DNA from: Ruminococcaceae bacterium YAD3003 | Lineage (GTDB): Bacteria > Bacillota > Clostridia > Saccharofermentanales > Saccharofermentanaceae | Direction: 5' to 3' | Assembly (NCBI GenBank): GCA_900107185.1 | Contig: FNPA01000001.1 | Coordinates: forward strand, 248,001-312,000 | DNA: 64,000 bases | Part shown: positions 26,982 through 35,970 of the stretch, piece after piece | Layout of the letters: each line of letters starts with the position of its first letter | Numbering within the stretch: the first letter of the stretch is position 1 | Made by a program: the position numbers and the translations under genes | Notes under the pieces: generated by a model | What the model saw: the letters and a program-made list of their open reading frames with translations, nothing else | Told to the model about the DNA's origin: nothing | Databases searched by the model: none

Positions 26982-27898
26982 GAGTTACCCCGTATCAGTT
27001 CTTTGAATTCGTCATAGTCCCTGATGTAATCCTCAGGTTTATAGTAGTCAGATGCAGCAACGCACAATACAGAATCCTTCTGCAGCCACAGCATCTCACG
27101 CCATGTAGGCTCTTCGATCACAACACCGATTGACGGATCGTAGAGTTCGATTTCTTCTCTTCCGTTCGCATTCTCCAGAACGAGCTGGATCCTTCCGTAA
27201 GGGCAGAACAATAATTGCTTGAGCTCCTTGTGAGCATGGAAACCTCTCCTTGTTCCTTCGGGAACTTTGGAGATGTAATAGATTCTCTTAATGTCGAACG
27301 GGATATCGTGTCCGCCTTCGAAGAAAGATAACTCGCCTGCACCTACTGTAGGGATCGTCTTTATATGGACTACCTTACATCCTGCAACGGAATCCTTCTC
27401 GTTGATATCGTCATCTCTCAAAACGGAATACCACTTAAGGTCTTCAATACCTTCGTATCTCTTAAGAACTTCAGCAGGAATATCCAATGCTTCATGGAAG
27501 TTATGCTTGTCATAGAATCTGACTGCTCTGGTATTCTTTCTGCTGACGCACCAGTAAACACAATCGAGATTTAATTCTTCAAAAGCCTTCTTTAAGATGG
27601 CTTCCATTCCGAACCATGAATAACCTCTGCTCATGGCCTTTGTTCTGACAGTAATCGCGAATTCCGCGCTGCCGTTTTCTATATCACGAAGACTTACGGT
27701 TCCCATATATTCATCTTCATCAGAAGCAATTGCGAGATGTAAATCTTTGCTGTCGTCTAAACTGTTCTTGATGAACTGCTCGCAGTCTTCGATAGTTTTC
27801 GAAGCGAAATTTGTGCGGAGCAATCCTACAACACTGGTGTCGTGCATCCATTCGAGCATCAGGGGTGCGTCTTTAAGTTCTAATCGTCTGAGATGCAT
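26978..27898 (-). CDS. GNAT acetyltransferase fused to dTDP-sugar 3,4-ketoisomerase (FdtA/WxcM-like)
   Basis: A 306-residue two-domain protein. Residues ~1-165 are a GNAT acetyltransferase (LRRLELKDAPLMLEWMHD; CVSRKNTRAVRFYDKHNF). Residues ~170-306 are a cupin of the FdtA/QdtA ketoisomerase type with the conserved RGFHAHKELKQLLFC and TWREMLW. The cupin would isomerise dTDP-4-keto-6-deoxyglucose to the 3-keto sugar, FdtB-like aminotransferase (next gene upstream) would aminate it, and the GNAT half would N-acetylate it. The product would be dTDP-Fuc3NAc or dTDP-Qui3NAc; the stereochemistry cannot be read from sequence. Fusing the first and last steps is notable. Confidence 0.87.
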   Translation of the reverse strand: MHLRRLELKDAPLMLEWMHDTSVVGLLRTNFASKTIEDCEQFIKNSLDDSKDLHLAIASDEDEYMGTVSLRDIENGSAEFAITVRTKAMSRGYSWFGMEAILKKAFEELNLDCVYWCVSRKNTRAVRFYDKHNFHEALDIPAEVLKRYEGIEDLKWYSVLRDDDINEKDSVAGCKVVHIKTIPTVGAGELSFFEGGHDIPFDIKRIYYISKVPEGTRRGFHAHKELKQLLFCPYGRIQLVLENANGREEIELYDPSIGVVIEEPTWREMLWLQKDSVLCVAASDYYKPEDYIRDYDEFKELIRGNS

Positions 27899-27908
27899 TT
27901 CCTACTCC

Positions 27909-29003
27909 TTAAAAGTTGTTAATTGAATCAATAACAAACTGTATCTGTTCGTCAGTCATTCCGTAATATAAAGGGAGGCTCAATTCAGTTCTGCTGATCT
28001 CTTCGGCAATCGGGAGATCACCTTCCTTGAGTCCTAAATCCTTATAGCATTCCTGAAGATGCATCGGGATGGGATAGTGCTTATTTGTTCCGATTCCGAG
28101 ATCTTTAAGATACTTTTCGAGTTCGTCTCTCGCATCACACCTTACAGCGTAAATGTGCCATACAGGTACGCATTCTTCCTTAACGTAAGGAAGGATTACT
28201 TTCGCGTTTTTAATACCGGCAGAATAAGCATTTGCGATTCTTCTTCTGTCTTCGTTAACCTTATCCAGAATGGGAAGTTTAGCTGACAGGAATGCTGCCT
28301 GGAGCTCATCAAGTCTGCTGTTGTTTCCCTTGTAAATGTGATGGTACTTGTAGTCAGAACCGTAGTTGCCGAGGGCCCTTACCATATCAGCGAGTGCCTC
28401 ATTGTTGGTAATCGTTGCGCCTGCATCACCGAGAGCGCCCAGGTTCTTTCCGGGATAGAAACTGAATCCTGCAGCATCGCCGAATGTTCCGACCTTGCGT
28501 CCCTTATAAGTTGCGCCATGTGCCTGTGCGCAGTCTTCAACAACATAGAGATCGTGCTTTTTTGCGATCTCCATGATCGGATCCATATCGCATGCCTGAC
28601 CATAGAGATGTACCGGCATGATAGCCTTTGTTTTTGATGTTATCTTCTCTTCGATCAGGGCAGGATTGATATTAAATGTTTTGATGTCAGGTTCAACCAA
28701 TACAGGTGTTGCGCCGACATACGTAACTGCGAGCGCTGTTGCAATGTATGTGTTGGAAGGAACGATTACCTCATCGCCTTCCTTGATTCCCAATGCCTTG
28801 AGCGCGAGCATCAGTGCATCGAGTCCGTTGCCTGAGCCGACTGCATACTTAACGCCGCAGTATTCTGCAAATGCTTTCTCGAAGGCTTTATCTTCTTCTC
28901 CCTCGATATACCAGGATCTTGTGTAAACACGCTCGAAAGCGTCCCTTAACTCTTTATCGAGTTCTTTCTCAAGGGGAAGGAATGATACGAAGGGGATTTT
29001 CAT
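27909..29003 (-). CDS. DegT/DnrJ/EryC1 sugar aminotransferase (FdtB/QdtB-like)
   Basis: A 364-residue PLP enzyme: [12 protein letters not shown] at the cofactor phosphate site, [11 protein letters not shown] with the Asp contacting PLP, and [16 protein letters not shown] holding the Schiff-base Lys. These features match the FdtB/QdtB branch, which aminates C3 of a dTDP-3-keto-6-deoxyhexose. The ketoisomerase half of the next gene supplies exactly this substrate. The start overlaps the phosphonopyruvate decarboxylase stop by 4 bp. It is unlikely to be the missing 2-aminoethylphosphonate transaminase, which belongs to a different aminotransferase class. Confidence 0.9.
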   Translation of the reverse strand: MKIPFVSFLPLEKELDKELRDAFERVYTRSWYIEGEEDKAFEKAFAEYCGVKYAVGSGNGLDALMLALKALGIKEGDEVIVPSNTYIATALAVTYVGATPVLVEPDIKTFNINPALIEEKITSKTKAIMPVHLYGQACDMDPIMEIAKKHDLYVVEDCAQAHGATYKGRKVGTFGDAAGFSFYPGKNLGALGDAGATITNNEALADMVRALGNYGSDYKYHHIYKGNNSRLDELQAAFLSAKLPILDKVNEDRRRIANAYSAGIKNAKVILPYVKEECVPVWHIYAVRCDARDELEKYLKDLGIGTNKHYPIPMHLQECYKDLGLKEGDLPIAEEISRTELSLPLYYGMTDEQIQFVIDSINNF

Positions 29004-30115
29004 TTTATATACTCCATGAAATTTTCTTTATTCTCAAGTGCCGTAGTTGTCGGTCTGCCGAGATCGTCTCTGGCGCCGATTGAACACTTAACTTCAATTA
29101 AACTGAGCTCGTTTCTTGCTTTTGCATTCTCGAGTTCTATGTCGAGATCATCGAAATTATCTACACAAACTGCGTTGGGATATCCGCATGCCTTAGCGAT
29201 GCCGACGATGTCGATTGAACCTGCAACTGTAGGCATTCCTCCTACTGTCTCATGAGCACTGTTGTTGATTACTACATGAATGAGATTTTTGGGTTTATTG
29301 GCACCTAACACTGCCATTGATCCCATGTGCATCAGAACAGCTCCGTCACCGTCAACACACCAGATACGCATATCAGGCTTGTTGATCGCAACACCTAATG
29401 CGATAGATGAAGAGTGTCCCATTGAACCTACTGTCAGGAAATCGTATTTGTGACTCTGTCCGTTTGCGACTCTCGTCTCAAACAACTCTCTTGATGCCTT
29501 ACCTGTTGTGGATACGATCGGATCTTCTCCGGATGCTTTTACGATATGCTGAATGATCTCTTCCCTGACCATAGTGTTGTCGTTTTTATATTCAACCTTA
29601 CCGTCAAACGAGAGAGCACCTTTACGGATAACGAATGCTACATCTTTACCCTTTGCGAGAACGCTTCTAAAGCTTTCCATTGCTTTTGCAACTTCTTCAT
29701 CAGTTGTTTCCTTGCCGATGATGAATGTTGCGATATCCATATCTTCGAGAAGCTTTACTGTTACTTCACCCTGATAGATGTGCTGGGGTTCGTCGTGGAT
29801 TCCGGGTTCGCCTCTCCATCCTACGATGAATACCATAGGAATCGCATATACCCTATCGTTCAGAAGTGATGCAACAGGATTGATGATGTTCCCCTCACCT
29901 GAATTCTGCATATAAACTACAGGCACCTTACCGGTTGCTAAATGATATCCTGCTGCAAGCGCTGTGCAGTTACCTTCATTTGCAGCAATAACGTGATGCT
30001 TCGGATCTATTCCGTATGTAGCCATCAGGTAATTGCAAAGTGCCTTGAGCTGGCTGTCCGGTACACCTGAATAAAAATCGCTCCCTATTATCTCTACGAG
30101 TTTTTCAACCTTCAT
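29000..30115 (-). CDS. Phosphonopyruvate decarboxylase
   Basis: A 371-residue thiamine-diphosphate enzyme. The N-terminal half has [28 protein letters not shown] and [15 protein letters not shown], and the C-terminal half has the cofactor motif [13 protein letters not shown] ending in NN (VVINN). These are typical of Ppd enzymes that decarboxylate phosphonopyruvate to phosphonoacetaldehyde, pulling the unfavourable PEP mutase reaction forward. It sits 11 nt after the PEP mutase gene, confirming the pathway. The next expected enzyme, a transaminase giving 2-aminoethylphosphonate, is not recognisable in the window. Confidence 0.93.
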   Translation of the reverse strand: MKVEKLVEIIGSDFYSGVPDSQLKALCNYLMATYGIDPKHHVIAANEGNCTALAAGYHLATGKVPVVYMQNSGEGNIINPVASLLNDRVYAIPMVFIVGWRGEPGIHDEPQHIYQGEVTVKLLEDMDIATFIIGKETTDEEVAKAMESFRSVLAKGKDVAFVIRKGALSFDGKVEYKNDNTMVREEIIQHIVKASGEDPIVSTTGKASRELFETRVANGQSHKYDFLTVGSMGHSSSIALGVAINKPDMRIWCVDGDGAVLMHMGSMAVLGANKPKNLIHVVINNSAHETVGGMPTVAGSIDIVGIAKACGYPNAVCVDNFDDLDIELENAKARNELSLIEVKCSIGARDDLGRPTTTALENKENFMEYIK

Positions 30116-30126
30116 TTTTATCTCCC

Positions 30127-31422
30127 TTAAATCTCATCTATGAGAGTAATGATCTGCTTAATGGACATAAGTCTGTCGTCGACTTCCTTAGCCCTGTGAT
30201 ACTTGAGGATATCTTCAGCTGTCTGCTGCATTGCAGGGAAAGCAGATCTCGTGAGCTGGTTTGCATAGATGACGATATTTACACCGTGTGCAGCGAGCTC
30301 TTCTTCTGTAATGGTATTAAAGCTCGACGGAACAACAACGATAGGAGTTTCCTTGTTGTCCTTTCTGAACTTGTCGCAGAACTCCAATATCTCATCAGGT
30401 TCCTTCTTACGTGAATGGATCATGATGCCGTCAGCACCTGCTGCAACGAAAGCGTGAGCACGTGCCAATGCATCTTCCATACCCTGCTCGAGGATAAGGC
30501 TCTCGATACGTGCGATGATCATGAAATCATCTGTGAGCTGTGCCTTCTTACCTGCAGCGATCTTTGCGCTCATCTCTTCGATGGTTGCCTGTGTCTGCTT
30601 AACTTCTGTACCAAAGAGTGAATTCTTCTTGAGTCCCTTCTTATCTTCGATGATTACGGCAGATACACCCATCTTCTCCAGTGAACGTACTGTGTAAACG
30701 AAGTGCTCTGTAAGTCCGCCTGTATCACCGTCGAAGATGATAGGCTTTGTCGTTACTTCGGTAATATCATCGATCGTTCTAAATCTTGATGTCATGTCGA
30801 CGAGTTCGATGTCAGGCTTACCTTTCGCTGTGGAATCACAAAGTGATGAGATCCACATCGCATCGAACTGGTCGAGCTTACCTTCGTGCTCAACAACGGT
30901 TTTTTCAACGATGAGACCTGTGAGACCTGAGTGTGCTTCCATCGCCTTTACGATAGGTGTGAGTTTCAGAAGCTGGCGAAGGCGCTTTCTTCTGTACTCA
31001 GGCATAGCGAGTTTCTCCTTGAGCTGGAGATCGATCTTCTTAACGTCTTCGTTATATGTGTAAGGGATATCTACTAATTTTCCGCCGTATTCCTTGAGGA
31101 GGAGCTCAACATGATCTCTTATTGATTTCTCCGGGCCTGCCTTCCAGTTGTCGCCGTGAACGATGTAGTCAGGCTTGATCTCCGGGATTACATCGTTATA
31201 GAGCATGTCATTCTGGATAACGACTTCTTCAACGCCTTCGAGAGCTTTATATAACTCGACTCTGTCTTCCTGGGAAATGGTCGGGAATTTGTTATAACGG
31301 ATCAACGCCTCATCTGACAGGCATCCGACAATGACTTTTCCGAGTTTCTTTGCTTCGTTGATGATATTCAGATGGCCCTCATGAATAACATCTGTGCAAA
31401 AGCATGTGTAAACAGTCTTCAT
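30127..31422 (-). CDS. Nucleotidyltransferase-phosphoenolpyruvate phosphomutase fusion
   Basis: A 431-residue two-domain protein. Residues ~1-135 are a cytidylyltransferase-like domain with the HxGH motif (CFCTDVIHEGHLNII) and DYIVHGDNWKAGP. Residues ~150-431 are PEP mutase with the diagnostic EDKKGLKKNS loop and FDGDTGG. The mutase creates the C-P bond of phosphonopyruvate. The nucleotidyltransferase half would activate the final phosphonate with CTP for transfer to a polymer, consistent with the LicD-type gene just upstream. AAGGAG precedes the ATG. This fusion is known in phosphonate clusters; the product here is not fixed by sequence. Confidence 0.93.
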   Translation of the reverse strand: MKTVYTCFCTDVIHEGHLNIINEAKKLGKVIVGCLSDEALIRYNKFPTISQEDRVELYKALEGVEEVVIQNDMLYNDVIPEIKPDYIVHGDNWKAGPEKSIRDHVELLLKEYGGKLVDIPYTYNEDVKKIDLQLKEKLAMPEYRRKRLRQLLKLTPIVKAMEAHSGLTGLIVEKTVVEHEGKLDQFDAMWISSLCDSTAKGKPDIELVDMTSRFRTIDDITEVTTKPIIFDGDTGGLTEHFVYTVRSLEKMGVSAVIIEDKKGLKKNSLFGTEVKQTQATIEEMSAKIAAGKKAQLTDDFMIIARIESLILEQGMEDALARAHAFVAAGADGIMIHSRKKEPDEILEFCDKFRKDNKETPIVVVPSSFNTITEEELAAHGVNIVIYANQLTRSAFPAMQQTAEDILKYHRAKEVDDRLMSIKQIITLIDEI

Positions 31423-31509
31423 ATTTGTCTCCTTGAGCGTTTATTCAACAGATATCCATTATATAAATTCTGTAAATATATATTATAGCACGCTTTTTGA
31501 GACAAACGG

Positions 31510-32394
31510 TCAGAAATCCATTTTGTATGCCGTATGGCACTCACGTCTTGATGGATCAGGGATCTGCATGTAGTTGGGACCGAACTGGATCGCCAGGCAT
31601 TCTTCATATCTGGCCATGGTCGGGAATTCATAACCGCAGAATTCAACTGTAGTAATATCTGCCAAGAGTTCTTCCGGATAATTCTCGACCGGATCTCCCG
31701 TAGAAGGAACACCAATCCAGCCTGTATGACGCTTCTTATTGGCGATCTTCGCGCATAATTTCAGATAGAATTTCATGCCTCCGACATGGGAGAAGAAACA
31801 TCCCAAGCGCTTTCTGGTCTTCCAGAAATCAGCAACTTCCTTAATTTCTTTTGCTTTTTGCTCAATTGCAGGAGACGGATACTTATAATCTACACAAACA
31901 CTGGCCGCCCTATAAAAAAAATTGTAAACATCCGTGTGTATTTTTCTAAATAATTTATTTGAAGGAACATTCTCAAAAACAAATATGTCAACAAACAACA
32001 TATCAAAACGGTCTAAACCCGCATAAGGTAATTCAACATATTTTGTTCCGCGTTTATATATTTTTGTAATTTTCTGAACATACTGCTCATCGCACAAAGG
32101 CTCGGCAACCATATACTTTTCAGGAAATTCTTCTTTAATCTTCTCAATGAGCTTCTTTGCTTCACTTTTAAACATTAAAATATCAATATCATCATCCCAC
32201 GGAATAAAGCCCTTATGTCTAACCGCACCGAGCAGAGTACCATAAGTAATCATGTACTTGATGTCGTACTTCTTGCAGACATAATCAATATCAAGAAGTA
32301 TTTTGAGGAGCTCATCCTGCAGATGCTTTAATTTGGCATCGTCGAGAATGTACTCTTTGAAATATGTTGAATAAATACTCTTACTACTGATCAA
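31510..32394 (-). CDS. LicD family phosphotransferase
   Basis: A 294-residue protein with the LicD signature YGTLLGAVRHKGFIPWDDDI, containing the metal-binding DDD of the nucleotidyltransferase fold. LicD enzymes move phosphocholine or similar groups from a CDP/CMP donor to a glycan. Placed directly before a cytidylyltransferase-PEP mutase gene, it is the likely enzyme that attaches the CMP-activated phosphonate to the polysaccharide. It is the first gene of the 15-gene operon; base composition is more AT-rich than its neighbours. An 87-nt gap with a TATAAT-like element separates it from the PEP mutase gene. Confidence 0.85.
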   Translation of the reverse strand: MISSKSIYSTYFKEYILDDAKLKHLQDELLKILLDIDYVCKKYDIKYMITYGTLLGAVRHKGFIPWDDDIDILMFKSEAKKLIEKIKEEFPEKYMVAEPLCDEQYVQKITKIYKRGTKYVELPYAGLDRFDMLFVDIFVFENVPSNKLFRKIHTDVYNFFYRAASVCVDYKYPSPAIEQKAKEIKEVADFWKTRKRLGCFFSHVGGMKFYLKLCAKIANKKRHTGWIGVPSTGDPVENYPEELLADITTVEFCGYEFPTMARYEECLAIQFGPNYMQIPDPSRRECHTAYKMDF

Positions 32395-32507
32395 AAATGA
32401 AACCGTCCTAGTACTACAAAATGATATTTATTAACAGCATATTATAATCCTTAAATTTCGTTTTTTGAAATACGAAAAGACAATTGTGCGCAATAAATGT
32501 TTTTCGC

Positions 32508-32535
32508 TTTACAAATTACTTGTTCAATGTATAAT
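32508..32535 (+). promoter_or_regulatory. ribU promoter
   Basis: TTTACA (32508-32513) and TATAAT (32530-32535) with a 16-nt spacer lie just before the FMN riboswitch on the plus strand. Confidence 0.75.
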
Positions 32536-32537
32536 AA

Positions 32538-32677
32538 GAGCCGTCCAAGGCGGAGTGTGATTCTCCGACCGGCGGTGAACGTTAACAGCGTAAGCCCGCA
32601 AGCCTCATAAATTTTGTTCAACGTGAGGTTGACCCGGTGTGATTCCAGGGGCCGACGGTAAAGTCCGGAAGAAAGGA
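32538..32677 (+). ncRNA. FMN riboswitch (RFN element)
   Basis: The segment carries the conserved RFN blocks in order: GGCGGAGTGTGATTCTCCGA, CCGGCGGTGA, AGCCCGCAAGCC, GACCCGGTGTGATTCCAGG, GGCCGACGGTAAAGTCCGGA and AGAAAGGA. It sits between a sigma-A-type promoter and ribU, whose product imports riboflavin, which matches the known role of this riboswitch in shutting off flavin supply genes. No clear terminator lies between the aptamer and the ribU start, and the AAAGGA ribosome site is at its 3' edge, so control is probably at translation initiation. Confidence 0.95.
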
Positions 32678-32689
32678 AGTGTATTTTCT

Positions 32690-33349
32690 ATGACTGAAAC
32701 TCATGTAACCGTTAAGGCGGACTCTCGTGTTGCGCGCAAAATTATGCTCCGCAGAATTGCTGCTTGCGCAATCCTCACAGCTATGGCTGTACTTCTCATG
32801 TATCTTGAGATCCCGCTTCCGTTTATGCCTTCATTTTTGAAGTTCGATTTCTCTGAGCTCCCCGTGCTCATCGGTTCTTTCGCATTGGGCCCTGTATGGG
32901 GTATCGTTATCGAGCTTTTGAAGAATCTTATTCACCTCCCCGTTACACAGACAATGGGTATCGGTGAATTATCCAACTTCATCACAGGCGTGATTTATGT
33001 CGGAACAGCAGGCATCATCTACAGAATATTCGTATCCAAAAAAGGCGCTGCTATTGCAATGATCATCGCAACACTCGTTCTCGCTGCAGTATCTGTTCCC
33101 GTAAACGCATTCCTCACATTGCCTCTTTATGGTTCCGTTATGGGATTCCCTCTCGAGGCGATCATCGGAATGAGCGCTGCAGTTAACCCGCTCGTTAAGG
33201 ACAAGCTCTCACTGCTCCTTGCAGTATTCGTTCCTTTCAATCTCTTCAAGGGATTCATCGTCGCAGGTATCACATACTTCGTGCATCTCCCGTTATCAAA
33301 GCTCATCAACAAGACTTATAACGCGACTCACGATCCTGCAACAACCTAA
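32690..33349 (+). CDS. ribU: Riboflavin ECF transporter substrate-binding subunit
   Basis: A 219-residue membrane protein with about six helices. MAVLLMYLEIPLPFMPSFLK and FDFSELPVLIGSFALGP, then GIVIELLKNLIHL, are typical of RibU S-components, which bind riboflavin and dock on the shared ECF energising module encoded elsewhere. The ATG at 32690 follows AAAGGA at the riboswitch 3' edge; an upstream in-frame GTG lies inside the aptamer and is not a credible start. Regulation by the FMN riboswitch supports the assignment. Two hairpins with T-runs follow. Confidence 0.94.
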   Translation: MTETHVTVKADSRVARKIMLRRIAACAILTAMAVLLMYLEIPLPFMPSFLKFDFSELPVLIGSFALGPVWGIVIELLKNLIHLPVTQTMGIGELSNFITGVIYVGTAGIIYRIFVSKKGAAIAMIIATLVLAAVSVPVNAFLTLPLYGSVMGFPLEAIIGMSAAVNPLVKDKLSLLLAVFVPFNLFKGFIVAGITYFVHLPLSKLINKTYNATHDPATT

Positions 33350-33378
33350 CCAATTTTCCAAGCACACACATATGAATG

Positions 33379-33402
33379 GGGCTGTCTCATTTTGGGGCAG
33401 CC
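33379..33402 (+). terminator. ribU terminator
   Basis: GGCTG pairs with CAGCC around TCTCATTTTGGGG, followed by TTCTTTTTT, 30 nt past the ribU stop. Confidence 0.8.
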
Positions 33403-33427
33403 TTCTTTTTTCGAAAACAATAAACAA

Positions 33428-33457
33428 AAGCTGTCTCCAAGTGAGGCAGCTTTTTTA
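33428..33457. terminator. Bidirectional terminator between ribU and esterase
   Basis: AAGCTGTCTC and GAGGCAGCTT form a stem around CAAGT with T-runs on both strands. It can terminate ribU readthrough and the convergent esterase transcript. Confidence 0.8.
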
Positions 33458-33484
33458 TGTGTGTAGTTTTCGTGCGGAAAAAGA

Positions 33485-34366
33485 TTATCTTCTTCCTACC
33501 GCATTCTCAGCGATCATCTCGATTGCCTTAACTGACTGCGGCCACTCGGGGTATGCAATAGGGAAAACGTGGAACATCTTGTACTCGCCTTCGTTCTCCG
33601 CATCGTAGAACATTCCGTTATAGAAATGCTTTGAAAATTCACGGTCCTGCTCACGAAGGAAATCCTCTTGCCCTGTAACTATCGCAACCCTCAATCCTGA
33701 ATCACGCTCAGCAATGAGATTGAGATCGTATGCATAATCCGGGAGCCTGGGCTTCTCTTTGCCCTTCAGATTCTCAAAATAAAAGCCAGGTAATGCCTTT
33801 GTATTGTTTCTTATGCCCGGACAGATGAGGCCTGCTGATTCAACAGTTCCTCTTAACTCCTCCAAAATCTCCATTCCTTGAGCGACTTCTCTGCTCCTGG
33901 CAGCAACGGCAACCATGTATGCCAGATATCCGCCGGCTGAATCACCTGTGGTGTGATAAGTCTCGAAACCATATTTGGTATAAACAAAATTCATAGCCTT
34001 GAAAATCTCATCTATCACCTGTGACAGAGTAGATTCAGGCATAAGCGTGTAATCGACATTAACAACAGGAATTCCGGACTTAATAGCCAGATGCATTCCG
34101 TAGTTCTGGTCCAGCTTTTTGTAACCGTAAACGAACGCACCGCCGTGGATCAGGATAAAGCATTCCTTTGCACCAAAACATCCGGACGGGGTGTATACAT
34201 CAAGTTTTAATGGCTTGTCACCGTCCTTGTAGACGACGTCCATCTCAACATCGCATTCAGCGGGGTAAACCTCTTTTTCCAGTCTTGGTATATCAAAACC
34301 GATGCAGTTCTTAATAAAGATCTGTCTTTCTTTCTCTACCTTGAAACGGATCAAAGAACGGAACAT
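33485..34366 (-). CDS. Alpha/beta hydrolase, acetyl-esterase/HSL-like
   Basis: A 293-residue alpha/beta hydrolase. LIHGGAFVYG supplies the HGG oxyanion hole of the hormone-sensitive-lipase group, and TTGDSAGGYLA holds the nucleophilic Ser in GDSAGG. The Asp and His of the triad probably lie near VTGQEDFL and MFHVFPIAY. No signal peptide is present, so it should act in the cytoplasm on short-chain esters. It is encoded 19 nt after the O-antigen-ligase-like gene, and could therefore trim ester groups from an envelope or secondary product; that link is only context. Confidence 0.85.
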   Translation of the reverse strand: MFRSLIRFKVEKERQIFIKNCIGFDIPRLEKEVYPAECDVEMDVVYKDGDKPLKLDVYTPSGCFGAKECFILIHGGAFVYGYKKLDQNYGMHLAIKSGIPVVNVDYTLMPESTLSQVIDEIFKAMNFVYTKYGFETYHTTGDSAGGYLAYMVAVAARSREVAQGMEILEELRGTVESAGLICPGIRNNTKALPGFYFENLKGKEKPRLPDYAYDLNLIAERDSGLRVAIVTGQEDFLREQDREFSKHFYNGMFYDAENEGEYKMFHVFPIAYPEWPQSVKAIEMIAENAVGRR

Positions 34367-34385
34367 GAGAGCCCCCTTTTTGCGG

Positions 34386-35834
34386 TTAACGCTTCTTAAA
34401 TGATATCGCCTTTACCCTCGGTGTAAGCAATCCTATGACGATCCAGTAGTAAGGGGAAACGTTCATGATACTGCTGCTGAAGAGCGCCTGTACGGCATAT
34501 GCAACGAACATTCCAAGAAAGAGCCAGCAGAAACAGCGCTTAACGTCGTCCTTTTCCTTGAAGACTGTCTTAACTGCATTAACAACAGCATAGACAAGAA
34601 GTGCCATATAGTTGATGAATGCAAAGACACCCTGTGTAGCAAGTGTGTGGATATATTCGCAGTGACCCTTGTCCTGAACGTAATCACCTTTCTGCCAGCC
34701 GGGCTGTTCTCTGAATGCCTGTGCGAGGTTATCAAGGCCGATACCTGTTGCCCAGTGATTAGGAACGCTGGACAGTGCAGCTCTCCAGATCTTACCTCTT
34801 CCCGTACCAAACGTTCCGATATCTGCAGAGGCTTCCTCTTCTCCGACAGCAACTTCAGTGGTTACACCTGTTGCGACATTCGTATCGTATACAGTCTGCT
34901 CAACCCTGTTGGAAATATATGAGTCGAAGATGAGAGAGATAATAACTACACAAATGAATCCAATGAGGATCGTGAGGAAATCGATAGTGATCTTTCTTAA
35001 TGAATCCTTGTCGATATTTCCCTTACGCATAACGATGAGTGATACGATGTACATGAGTATCATGGAAACGAAACCGACCCATGCAGCACGTGCCTCGCTC
35101 GCAATGAGAGTATAGAAAACGAGTAATGCTAATCCATAAACCAACCACTTCAGTATCTTTGACTTCGTAAGCTTTGAACTGAAGATAAAGAATCCTGCGC
35201 AGGCTGCTGTGAGAAGGCATGAGAGTGTACCGTAGAAATTTGTATTCTGCAGTGTTCCGTATGCAGCTTCACCGCAGGGTTTGTCGTTAACATAGAGGCA
35301 GTAGCAAATTTCAATCTCACGTGTCTGGAAAATGGCAACGATTCCTTCGATCAATGCAACGGTAAGATATGCAAAAATGAGTCTTTTGCGGATTTTAGGA
35401 TCTTCGATCATGGAACCTGCGTAGAACAGACCGTAATAACACAGGAAGTGGAAAGGATGCTCCATGTAATATCTCATGCCGCCTGAGAAAACTCCAAAGT
35501 TAACGGAGAAGATCATTGAGATGAGCATGAATGCCAAAAGTGTGAAATAGAAAACGTCTGCAACGTAGAATTTGAATTTACGTGATACCGCTCTGCTGAT
35601 GAATGAAACAAGAACGAGAGCAGTTAATGTGATACCGAATATTGCAACGACGGTCGGCTGATAGTAAGACGGATACAGGAATCTGAACTTCTTGATCTTA
35701 CTCGCCTTAAGGAACTCAGTAATGATCTCTACTACAGGCAACAAAATAAAAAGTGCCATTGATACATAGCAGAACACCTTGTCAGAAGCTATCTTTGCGA
35801 GAACAGGTGTCTTCTCTTTTGAACCGTCACTCAT
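34386..35834 (-). CDS. O-antigen ligase/polymerase-like membrane protein
   Basis: A 482-residue protein with about a dozen hydrophobic helices and a large external loop with WRAALSSVPNHWATGIGLDN and HCEYIHTLATQGVFAFINYM, typical of the Wzy_C superfamily. The ATG at 35834 has AAGGGG ten bases upstream; a TTG two codons earlier is less likely. It is the second such protein in the window (the other is in the main glycan operon), so it may serve a different polymer. It is followed closely by the esterase gene. Confidence 0.82.
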   Translation of the reverse strand: MSDGSKEKTPVLAKIASDKVFCYVSMALFILLPVVEIITEFLKASKIKKFRFLYPSYYQPTVVAIFGITLTALVLVSFISRAVSRKFKFYVADVFYFTLLAFMLISMIFSVNFGVFSGGMRYYMEHPFHFLCYYGLFYAGSMIEDPKIRKRLIFAYLTVALIEGIVAIFQTREIEICYCLYVNDKPCGEAAYGTLQNTNFYGTLSCLLTAACAGFFIFSSKLTKSKILKWLVYGLALLVFYTLIASEARAAWVGFVSMILMYIVSLIVMRKGNIDKDSLRKITIDFLTILIGFICVVIISLIFDSYISNRVEQTVYDTNVATGVTTEVAVGEEEASADIGTFGTGRGKIWRAALSSVPNHWATGIGLDNLAQAFREQPGWQKGDYVQDKGHCEYIHTLATQGVFAFINYMALLVYAVVNAVKTVFKEKDDVKRCFCWLFLGMFVAYAVQALFSSSIMNVSPYYWIVIGLLTPRVKAISFKKR

Positions 35835-35970
35835 ACACAAAATACCCCTTGAAATACAAAAACATTATAAATTATGGCTTATTATAGAGAAATTCGCAGT
35901 TATTTCAAATGCAAAAAGATCCTATGTTATATAATTGACACATCTTTAGAGATCCAACGGAGGGATTTAT

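Noticed and set aside
27909-29003. The DegT aminotransferase as the missing 2-aminoethylphosphonate transaminase
   Set aside because: Its motifs match sugar 3-aminotransferases (FdtB/QdtB), and the ketoisomerase next to it supplies that substrate; PhnW-type enzymes belong to another aminotransferase class.
16088-32394. The glycan cluster as a mobile genomic island
   Set aside because: Some genes (LicD, 18.7-22 kb transferases) are more AT-rich, but no integrase, transposase, tRNA or flanking direct repeat is visible, so transfer cannot be supported beyond composition.
32639-32689. GTG start of ribU at 32639
   Set aside because: It lies inside the FMN aptamer; the ATG at 32690 directly after the aptamer and AAAGGA is the credible start.
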